Below, one piece after another: positions 57,576-64,000 of a DNA stretch of 64,000 nt; the first letter of the stretch is position 1, and the number at the start of each line of letters is the position of its first letter. This DNA is from JADZFO01 sp964512635 (GTDB taxonomy: Bacteria; 4484-113; JAFGCY01): contig CAZEJB010000011.1 of assembly GCA_964512635.1 (NCBI GenBank), positions 1-64,000 of the forward strand, in the 5' to 3' direction. A program made the translations under genes and the position numbers. The notes below the pieces were generated by a model that made no database searches, had not been told where the DNA came from, and saw only the letters and a program-made list of their open reading frames with translations.

Positions 57576-58089
57576 ATATCTGAACTTCGCAATATTGCTG
57601 CAGGCGCGCTCACAGATGAACAGCGATGCCATGCGCTTTGTGATGATTACCGTCGGCGCGGTGATGCTGATGGTGATCGCGCTCGTCTTCGTGTATCGCG
57701 CTACGCGGCCGAAGCCCGGCGGGTTGAAGGCCAGCCTTGACGAAGAGTTCAACAAAAGCAAGGATGCGCTGCTTCTGGCGGCGCAGTCGAAGAAGGCGGC
57801 CAAGGAGCGCGAGGAAGGCGAGAAGCGCCAGATGAGCGCCGAGGAGAAGGAGCGCGAGCTGCTGCGGGAAAACGTTGATGCCGAACGCCTCATCGGCAGC
57901 AACTGCCCCCTGTGCGGCCTGGAGATGCTGGAAGACACCGACCTGATCATCGACCCCTACACCGGCGCGGGCTATCACCTCAGTTCCTTCCTCAACGACT
58001 GGCCGGTGGACACCGAGCGCCCGAAGTATGTCTACCGCTACCCCCAGGGCACGGTGGTCAAGAGCAGCGACCTGATCCGCAGCATGTAG
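57568..58089 (+). CDS. Membrane-anchored protein with coiled coil and lone CPLC motif
   Basis: 173 aa. One transmembrane helix (FVMITVGAVMLMVIALVFVY), then a Lys/Glu-rich coiled coil (~70-105), then CPLCGLEMLEDTDLIIDPYTGAGYH and a short C-terminal domain. The CxxC has no visible partner pair in the protein, so it may be redox active or share a metal site in a dimer. Third gene of the 55750-58089 operon. Confidence 0.7.
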   Translation: MAEYLNFAILLQARSQMNSDAMRFVMITVGAVMLMVIALVFVYRATRPKPGGLKASLDEEFNKSKDALLLAAQSKKAAKEREEGEKRQMSAEEKERELLRENVDAERLIGSNCPLCGLEMLEDTDLIIDPYTGAGYHLSSFLNDWPVDTERPKYVYRYPQGTVVKSSDLIRSM

Positions 58090-58128
58090 TCATAAAAGAC
58101 GCATACCTTGCCTCGCCCCGCAGCTATC

Positions 58129-58150
58129 GGGTGGGGACAAGCCCCACCTC
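58129..58150 (+). repeat. REP palindrome
   Basis: GGGTGGGGACAAGCCCCACC followed by CTGCAAGACCCAGAC; same core GGGGACAAGCCC. Confidence 0.7.
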
Positions 58151-58165
58151 TGCAAGACCCAGACG

Positions 58166-59992
58166 CTACTTCTTCAGGCTCCCGGGCTTGGTCAGGCGGC
58201 GCGGAGCCAAAGCGCTCTTCAGCTCGCTGTCTGTCATCAGCGCTGTGCCGTCGGCCTTCTTCGCATTCCTGAGCTCGTCCATGATCGGCGTGCCGTTCTT
58301 GACCGCCTTCTTCACGATATCCGCCGCCGCCGAGTAGCCGATGATCGGGTTCAGCACGGTGGCCAGGCCATAGCTGGCTTCGAAGTACTGCCGCGCGCGC
58401 TCCTCGTTCGCCGTGATCCCGCGCACACAGCGCTCGGCCACCACCCGCATGCTGGAGGTCAAGATAGTTTGCATGTGCAGCAGGTCGAAGGCGATCAGCG
58501 GCATCATCACGTTAAGCTGGAACTGCCCCGCCTGGGCAGCTCCGCAGACGGCGGTGTCCATGCCGATGACCTGGTAGCAGACCATGTTCAGCATCTCAAG
58601 CATCACCGGGTTGACCTTGCCCGGCATGATGCTTGAGCCCGGCTGCACCGGCGGCAGGTTGATCTCGGCGATGCCGCTGGTCGGGCCGGAGCTCATCAGG
58701 CGCAGGTCGTTGGCGATGCGGTTCAGGTCCACCGCCAGCGCGCGCAGGGCGCTGCTGAGTCCCAGCTGGTCGGCCATGGAGTTGTGCATCTCGATGATGT
58801 TCGCCGGGTTGCCGATAGCGAAGCCCAGCTGCTTCCAGAGCTGCGCCGCCACCTTCTTGCTGTAGCGCGGGTCGGAGTTCATCCCGGTGCCGACCGCCGT
58901 GCCGCCCAGGCCGATGGCGCTCAGGCGGCTGGGCTGCTCCTTGAGGCGCTGACGCGCCTTGGCCAGACAGTCGGCGAAGGCCACGAATACCTGGCCAAGG
59001 GTGATCGGCGTGGCATCCTGCAGGTGCGTGCGCCCGGTGGTGATGATGTCGCGGAACTCGCGGCCGCGGGAGTTGAATTCGTGGATCAGGAGCTCCAGCG
59101 CGACCAGTGTCTTGGGCAGCGCCATCAGGTTGCTCAGGCGGATCGCCGTGGGCATGGTGTCGTTGGTGCTCTGGGCCATGTTGACATGGTCGTTGGGGTT
59201 GACGAAGCGGTAGTCGCCGCGCGCCCGCATCGCCTCCTCCGGCGCGAAGAGCTCGTTGGCCAGGTTGGCGATTACCTCGTTGGTGTTCATATTGAAGCTG
59301 GTCCCGGCACCGGCCTGGTAGACATCCACCACCCACTGGCTGCGCAGGGCCGCCGCCCGGCGGCGCACTTCGGGGTCGGAGCTGGGCTGGCCCTTGGCAT
59401 CGAGGCCCAGGATGATGTCGCAGGCCGTGACGATGGCGTCGCGGCGCGGCTTGTCCAGCATCTCCAGTTCGTGGTTGACGATGGCCGCGGCCTTCTTGAT
59501 CTGCACATAGGCATCGATCAGCAGGCCATTGCCAGCGGCGGGGTGCGCGGCGGTCATGCCGGAGATCGGGAAGTTGTCCACTGCGCGGGCGGCCTGCACG
59601 CCGTAATAGGCGCCCGCCGGCACGGCCAGCTCGCCCAGCGAGTCCTTCTCGATGCGCGTAGCTCCGCTGACGCTGTGGCTCAGGGCGTAGTCACCGGCGG
59701 CCTTGTCGGCAGCTTTGGCCGCGGTCTTGCCGACAGTCTTGGCTTCGGGTTTCGCCGCCAGCTTGGACGCCACCTTGGATGCAGCTTTGTCGGCCTTGCG
59801 GGCGCTGCGCGCCGCCGGCGGAGCTTCTGCGTCGATGTGCATCTCGGACAATTTGTCGGCGCTGCGGGCGGCCAGCTTTTTGCTGCCCTTGCCGGCCTTG
59901 GTGTCCTTCGCCGCGCCGCTGGCGCCGGCCTCCATCGTCCTGCCTGCGGTCTTCTGGGTTGATGCCTTTTGGGTAGCCTTCTTGGCGGCCAT
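58166..59992 (-). CDS. aspA: Aspartate ammonia-lyase with Lys/Ala-rich N-terminal extension
   Basis: 608 aa; the enzyme proper begins near residue 113 (RIEKDSLGELAVPAGAYYG) and spans ~490 residues. Fumarase/aspartase signature GSSIMPGKVNP, TGRTHLQDATPITLGQ and GTAVGTGMNSDPRY; the AYYG and NFPISG features favour aspartase (aspartate to fumarate + NH3) over fumarase. Residues 1-112 are histone-H1-like (KAAKAADKAA, KVASKLAAK) with many Lys/Ala. ATG 59992 has GGAG; TAAAAT (60037-60032) is a likely -10. No SD-like start near residue 110 was seen. Confidence 0.88.
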   Translation of the reverse strand: MAAKKATQKASTQKTAGRTMEAGASGAAKDTKAGKGSKKLAARSADKLSEMHIDAEAPPAARSARKADKAASKVASKLAAKPEAKTVGKTAAKAADKAAGDYALSHSVSGATRIEKDSLGELAVPAGAYYGVQAARAVDNFPISGMTAAHPAAGNGLLIDAYVQIKKAAAIVNHELEMLDKPRRDAIVTACDIILGLDAKGQPSSDPEVRRRAAALRSQWVVDVYQAGAGTSFNMNTNEVIANLANELFAPEEAMRARGDYRFVNPNDHVNMAQSTNDTMPTAIRLSNLMALPKTLVALELLIHEFNSRGREFRDIITTGRTHLQDATPITLGQVFVAFADCLAKARQRLKEQPSRLSAIGLGGTAVGTGMNSDPRYSKKVAAQLWKQLGFAIGNPANIIEMHNSMADQLGLSSALRALAVDLNRIANDLRLMSSGPTSGIAEINLPPVQPGSSIMPGKVNPVMLEMLNMVCYQVIGMDTAVCGAAQAGQFQLNVMMPLIAFDLLHMQTILTSSMRVVAERCVRGITANEERARQYFEASYGLATVLNPIIGYSAAADIVKKAVKNGTPIMDELRNAKKADGTALMTDSELKSALAPRRLTKPGSLKK

Positions 59993-60201
59993 GATTGTGC
60001 TCCGTTTGCCCCGCGGGGCTGAGGTGCAGCTATTTTAGCCCCGGCACAACCGTTAGGGCCAGCCAAGGTGGATGATGTAGTGGACAAGAGAGGAGGAGAC
60101 TGGCTGGAGAAGGTACTTATGTGGTCGCGTGCTTTACGCGCATACCTAGTCTGGCCAACAAGGGGAGCTTGTAGCATGCAGGTTAGTGGTTCAGGGGGGC
60201 A

Positions 60202-60489
60202 TCACGGACACTCTGGCAAGCTAAGCAGATTGTCGGGCGTATCGGCATCTGCCTGAGTACGCAAGTACTTATGGCCAGCCGCACTAATGCCGATTACCAC
60301 CCACACCGAGTGGGAACCAACGGACACATAAAATCGCCACTTGTCTGTCTCAATCCCCAATATCGCTGCTGTCACAGTAAGTTTCCATCTACTACCGTCT
60401 GCGTTCAGGCCACCCACATGGGAGATCCGCTCATAAGGGCTAGTTCTGTCCTGCTTGTTGATACATCTAATTTGAAGGTCTTGTGCCAT
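60202..60489 (-). CDS. DUF3892 domain protein
   Basis: 95 aa. Family pattern IRCINKQDRTSPYERISHVGG, IETDKWRFYVS, and the ending GHKYLRTQADADTPDNLLSLPEC, which is the DUF3892 hallmark. Function of the family is unknown. ATG 60489 follows GGAGGCAG at good spacing. AT-richer than the core genome and next to the OLD-family gene on the same strand, 164 bp after it, so both may have arrived together. Confidence 0.8.
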   Translation of the reverse strand: MAQDLQIRCINKQDRTSPYERISHVGGLNADGSRWKLTVTAAILGIETDKWRFYVSVGSHSVWVVIGISAAGHKYLRTQADADTPDNLLSLPECP

Positions 60490-60533
60490 GATCTGCCTCC
60501 ATCACATTCCCATCATAGCATAGGACTACTACT

Positions 60534-60586
60534 TAATCCTCAAGAAAAATCCAATCCTAAAATTGGTCAGAGGTGCTTGAGGATTA
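60534..60586 (-). terminator. Inverted repeat after the OLD gene, probable terminator
   Basis: 11 bp perfect arms TAATCCTCAAG (60534-60544) and CTTGAGGATTA (60576-60586). On the minus strand an inner hairpin CCAAT/ATTGG is followed by ATTTTT. Confidence 0.5.
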
Positions 60587-60653
60587 GGTTCAAAAAATGC
60601 GTGCTACGCCTTTCTTGTACATTAAGCTAGCGAATCCTTGTACTCGATATTCG

Positions 60654-62606
60654 TTAGTCCTCTAACAGTTTGTTAACAGTCTTGAACATTATCTCAAAAC
60701 GATCCAGCGCAGACGTAAGGGTAGGCATACTACTCGGTACAGTGTGAATGTGCTGCAATAAGAAATATGCCGGAGTAAAGTGATCGAACTCTGGAGCCTC
60801 GGGAGGCATTATCGCGAATCGACTTTCAACATACTTGGCGGCAAGTAGGTCTCCGGGAACCTCTTCTGGTAGGGCAATGGAAGTTGTTGAGTCTAGCTCA
60901 TAACAGCTATTCACAAGACTCAGATAGTTGTCCAACCCAATGACATCTTCGATGTCCGCAAATCTTTGGTCGCAAAATTCATTGACGGAAAATACATGAC
61001 CAGCATTGAGAACTTGACTCTCCTTCAGAGTTCTGAGCTTCGTCAGATCACCCTCATGAAGATCTGTTAGTACAGCAATGTGTAATCTATTACCGTAGAA
61101 AAGCGATACAAATGACGCAACCTTGTCAATTCCTCCCGAAGGACACAGCACCCACCTCTTATCTAGACCGACACGCCCTTCTTTTCTAAGAAGACTCGTA
61201 AACACCTGCAAATAGAGAATATCGCTCGGTCCCTCCAAGATCAATGTGTGCTTTCCTACGAAGAGCGTTTGGCTTATATCATAGCCCATCGCAGCTTGGA
61301 GTGGAAACACAGATTCTCTATCGGTCTGCAATACATCTGCTGAAACCTTGGTGCCCAACACTTCGCTATTGGGGCCAGTCTTGTCTTCCACGACTCTAAC
61401 CGCATCCAATCTGTCGGGGTCAATAATGAAAGGACTATGAGTTGTGAAAATAACTTGATAGTCTCCTAGTTTTTCACGCATGTAGCGGAGAAGATCTGCT
61501 TGTGCGGATGCATGCAGGCTAAGTCCTGGTTCATCCAACATAATCACAAGTTCTTCACCATACTGCTTTCGAATTTGGGAAAACCACACTAGGAAGGAAA
61601 AGAACCAAATAAAGCCAGTACTCCTGTCATCAAAGGGGACAGAGACTTGGTGTCGTTGATTCTTGATCCGAGTATGAAACACCTTACCAGAGTTAAACGG
61701 CGCAGGATCTTTGCTCATGCCTTCCAGGAATTCAAACTTAACAGAGATATGCTTATTTTGACTCCAGTATTGCAGAATATCGGTACTTAGTCTATTTTCG
61801 ATGGCCTCTAACCGAGCAATGAGATCCTCTGTATCGCGGATGGACTCAATGGCAGTGAAGTCTGTGCCGGCCTGCTTCATCAGGGCGAGAAATACTCGAT
61901 CATTTGGCGTAAAATGTACACCCTGAGTTTTCTTGCGCTTCAACTCTTCAAGGGCAACTCTTCCCTCCAAACGGTAATAGTCTGCGAAATACAGGAATCT
62001 CGGCATCATCTTTTCAAGTATCTCGATAACTGCCGCTTCAGCAGATCCACTGGGAAAGTGCTTGCTCAAAGTAGCTAACAGAGCTGTTTCCTTTTCCGAC
62101 CTATCCGATCGATCCATAAGTGACTTGGTCAAGGCAGAAATTGTTGCAGCACCCTTATATTTGTTTTTTTCAGGACCAGGAAAGGCAGCCGAGTTTACGT
62201 AATGTTCTACTAGTCCAGATTGGTTAATATTCAATGACCAAGTGTTTCTGTTGGTGAATCCACGGTTAACAGTGACCTCGTTCGTCAAAAGCGTATTTGG
62301 AATGTAGTCAGCATCAATCTGGGCAAGCTCTGACTCCGTTAGCGCAAAAGTCACTGAGAGAACTCTCTCGCTCTCCGCGTTCTGGATCAGTCTTTCAAAC
62401 TCATCGTATTTCTTTCGAGGATACTCTTTAGGATCAAAATTCTCTTCGCCCTCAACGTCTGGGTTTAGGCGATACAACGCCTTCAGTATGGCGCTCTTGC
62501 CAGACTCATTCTTGCCTACCAAACACGTGATGTTCTCGTCCAACGAGAAGCTACCTGAATCCTCAACGCACTTGAAGTTCGTTACCTGGACACTCTTGAT
62601 TCTCAT
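60654..62606 (-). CDS. OLD-family ATP-dependent nuclease (AAA ATPase + TOPRIM)
   Basis: 650 aa. SMC-like ATPase: RIKSVQVTNFKCVED, Walker A LVGKNESGKSAILKAL (~31-38), Walker B VIMLDEPGLSLHA and D-loop; middle region with STGFIWFFSFL signature. The TOPRIM domain begins near HTLILEGPSDILYL, with VLTDLHEGD and FADIEDVIGLD as metal-ligand candidates. OLD proteins include GajA of Gabija and phage P2 Old; no helicase partner (GajB) lies next to it. ATG 62606 follows GGAGGA; TACAAT upstream is the likely -10. Visibly AT-rich, lying in an otherwise GC-rich region: probably acquired defence gene. Confidence 0.87.
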   Translation of the reverse strand: MRIKSVQVTNFKCVEDSGSFSLDENITCLVGKNESGKSAILKALYRLNPDVEGEENFDPKEYPRKKYDEFERLIQNAESERVLSVTFALTESELAQIDADYIPNTLLTNEVTVNRGFTNRNTWSLNINQSGLVEHYVNSAAFPGPEKNKYKGAATISALTKSLMDRSDRSEKETALLATLSKHFPSGSAEAAVIEILEKMMPRFLYFADYYRLEGRVALEELKRKKTQGVHFTPNDRVFLALMKQAGTDFTAIESIRDTEDLIARLEAIENRLSTDILQYWSQNKHISVKFEFLEGMSKDPAPFNSGKVFHTRIKNQRHQVSVPFDDRSTGFIWFFSFLVWFSQIRKQYGEELVIMLDEPGLSLHASAQADLLRYMREKLGDYQVIFTTHSPFIIDPDRLDAVRVVEDKTGPNSEVLGTKVSADVLQTDRESVFPLQAAMGYDISQTLFVGKHTLILEGPSDILYLQVFTSLLRKEGRVGLDKRWVLCPSGGIDKVASFVSLFYGNRLHIAVLTDLHEGDLTKLRTLKESQVLNAGHVFSVNEFCDQRFADIEDVIGLDNYLSLVNSCYELDSTTSIALPEEVPGDLLAAKYVESRFAIMPPEAPEFDHFTPAYFLLQHIHTVPSSMPTLTSALDRFEIMFKTVNKLLED

Positions 62607-62671
62607 ATGCACTCCTCCGCGACATTGTAGGACGAGCTCACAAAAACGTCAAATTGTGCATAGATTTACCC

Positions 62672-62677
62672 TACAAT
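62672..62677 (+). promoter_or_regulatory. -10 box of the leaderless TMEM175-like gene
   Basis: TACAAT, six bases (CCCCAC), then ATG 62684. Confidence 0.6.
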
Positions 62678-62683
62678 CCCCAC

Positions 62684-63349
62684 ATGTCCGAACACGGTGG
62701 ACAGGAGTTCAGCCTCGCGCGCTTCGAGGCCTTTTCCGACGGCGTCTTCACCGTCGCGCTGACCCTGCTGGTCATCGAGATCCGCGTGCCGGATCTGCAT
62801 GGCCTGGCCTGGCAGGCGGCCCTGGCGAAGCTCTGGGAGCTCTGGCCGCAGTTCGTCTCCTTCTTCGCCAGCTTTATCGTGATCGGCATCGTCTGGGTCA
62901 ACCACCACGCGATGAGCCACTTCCTGCGCCGGGTCAACCGCACGATGCTGCTGCTTAACCTGCTGTTGCTGGGGACCATCGTGCTGGTGCCCTTCGCCAC
63001 CGCGCTGCTGGGCGACTACCCCACCGACCGCGTGGCCTGCGCCTTTTATGGCTTCACGCTGCTGCTGATGGCCGGGGCCTGCAACATCCTCTGGGACCTG
63101 CTGGTTGTGCAGTACATCCGCCCGCTGGGCCTGCTGTCGCCCGAGGTGCTGCGCCGCGCGCACCTGCGCAACCGCATGGGCGTAGTGACCTACATCATCG
63201 CGATTGCTGTGTCGATCTTCTACCCACCCGCCGCGCTGTGCCTCTACAGCGCTATCGCCCTGCTCTACCTGATCCCCGGCGAGATCGACAAGGAGCTGAA
63301 GCGCCGCAGCGCGGATGCCCAGCAGGGCGACGTGATCAACGCCAGCTAG
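62684..63349 (+). CDS. TMEM175/DUF1211-family potassium channel-like protein
   Basis: 221 aa with about six helices. The hallmark RFEAFSDGVFTVALTLLVIEI on the first helix (R-x3-FSD) is the family pore motif. VIGIVWVNHHAMSHFLRRV matches helix 3. Bacterial members form tetrameric K+ channels. ATG 62684 is chosen since TACAAT lies six bases upstream; the longer frame adds nothing family-like. The tail is Lys/Arg/Asp-rich. Confidence 0.87.
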   Translation: MSEHGGQEFSLARFEAFSDGVFTVALTLLVIEIRVPDLHGLAWQAALAKLWELWPQFVSFFASFIVIGIVWVNHHAMSHFLRRVNRTMLLLNLLLLGTIVLVPFATALLGDYPTDRVACAFYGFTLLLMAGACNILWDLLVVQYIRPLGLLSPEVLRRAHLRNRMGVVTYIIAIAVSIFYPPAALCLYSAIALLYLIPGEIDKELKRRSADAQQGDVINAS

Positions 63350-63451
63350 CGTTGTCACCCTTGCATAGAATTTGACTACCAGTCCGTAACACGCGGCAAA
63401 CAGAAGCGTCAAAGGTTATGATCTATTCAGCACTCCAGTAAACGGGGGAAG

Positions 63452-64000
63452 ATGATGCCCAGCCGACTGCGTATTCTGATAACTCTGAGCAGTACAACTC
63501 TGCTTTGCTTCGCCATGGCCATTCCCGCACTGGCTCAGCTGCGCTGGAGCAATGACCTGCCCACCGAGCCTTACCTGCCACAGCAGGCCGCGATGCCGCC
63601 GACCTGCTATGAGCCCTCGGCCCAAAGCCTGGAGCTGGACCGGGCAGCCAAAGAGAACTTGCATCGCCTCCGCCTCGAAGCAATCGGCCAGCACGCGCGT
63701 CCCTGGACTTTTTCAGGTGGGAAAAGCGAGCCCGGCGATAACTGGTACACCTGGGAGTACTTCAAGCTGGAGTTTGAGCCAGAATGGGAGGGGGATGCCC
63801 AGGACCTCAGCGAGATCCCCGGGAACGGCGCCCTCTGGATGGCTTGCCACTACTACTCCATCTCGACTCTGGACTTCAGCCCGCGGCTGCCGGAATTGAT
63901 TGCCAGCGGCTTCTGGCCATTCAGCAGTTTTCGGCCAGGACTTGAGCCCTCGGCGCCAATCATCGACCTTGACAAGGCTAAGGGTCCCAAGAAACTGCTG
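63452..64000 (+). CDS. Exported protein, 3' truncated by the window end
   Basis: 183 codons visible. Signal peptide SRLRILITLSSTTLLCFAMAIPALA, then a domain with LHRLRLEAIGQHARPWTFSG, NWYTWEYFKLEFEPEWEGDA, ALWMACHYYSISTLDFSPRL and a lysine-rich stretch at the edge. ATG 63452 or 63455; GGGGGAAG precedes. No family recognised. Confidence 0.65.
   Translation, partial: MMPSRLRILITLSSTTLLCFAMAIPALAQLRWSNDLPTEPYLPQQAAMPPTCYEPSAQSLELDRAAKENLHRLRLEAIGQHARPWTFSGGKSEPGDNWYTWEYFKLEFEPEWEGDAQDLSEIPGNGALWMACHYYSISTLDFSPRLPELIASGFWPFSSFRPGLEPSAPIIDLDKAKGPKKLL

Noticed and set aside
60068..60256. 62-codon plus-strand frame between aspA and the DUF3892 gene
   Set aside because: Overlaps the DUF3892 gene end antisense, no family resemblance and no good ribosome site.
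60654..62606. Gabija system
   Set aside because: Only the GajA-like protein is present; no UvrD-like helicase lies next to it.

Overview
This window reads as a chromosomal stretch of a GC-rich, uncultured, diderm (Gram-negative-type) bacterium. Evidence for two membranes is an apolipoprotein N-acyltransferase gene, many lipobox-bearing lipoproteins and a type IV pseudopilin-like protein. I cannot assign a phylum from the sequence. The genetic code is standard. I saw no rRNA, tRNA or CRISPR array. dnaA stands without dnaN or recF beside it, and rpsF-rpsR-rplI lacks the usual ssb.

Layout: 0-9.6 kb holds housekeeping genes (Cys-rich exported protein fragment, trxB, pseudopilin, dnaA, a degenerate kinase-like protein, tenA, the queuosine pair yhhQ/queF, purD, rpsF-rpsR-rplI). 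9.7-16 kb has ppk2, an SRAP protein, a RanBP2-type zinc finger protein, an rRNA m5U methyltransferase, a 0.55 kb gene-free stretch, a dead REP-associated transposase between REP palindromes, and a histidine phosphatase. 16-25.7 kb has an enlarged lnt, two paralogous lipoproteins that end in a c-type heme motif, a YjfB-like small protein, nusB, an RRM protein and a second Cys-rich exported protein. 25.7-28.6 kb is an accessory, repeat-laden zone with two tandem paralogues, each followed by the same 97 bp repeat. 28.6-41 kb carries a large secreted protein, a VIT/VWA protein, a saccharopine-dehydrogenase-like enzyme, copper export (copZ-copA), a phosphodiesterase-like protein and two lipoproteins. 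41-44 kb is a zinc uptake operon (znuA-znuC-znuB) with a palindromic operator. 44-58 kb has an RmlD-like reductase, PLD-like and NHL-repeat lipoproteins, an isochorismatase-like hydrolase, clpP, a radical SAM enzyme, a thioesterase and a membrane-anchored propeller operon. 58-64 kb has an aspartase with a histone-H1-like tail, an AT-richer island (DUF3892 protein plus OLD-family nuclease), a TMEM175-like channel and a truncated exported protein.

Two window-wide patterns stand out. First, at least thirteen genes on both strands have a TANNNT-like -10 box exactly six bases before the start codon and no Shine-Dalgarno sequence, so their mRNAs are probably leaderless. At znuA the operator sits directly on this box. 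Second, the intergenic DNA holds short-period tandem repeats (7 bp GTCGAAR, AGTGCAA or CTTGGCC units; 9 bp CACAGAGAG or GCAAAGARC units), nearly always as two arms in inverted orientation, together with REP-like palindromes and one broken RAYT gene. Short lower-GC genes tend to lie between such arms.
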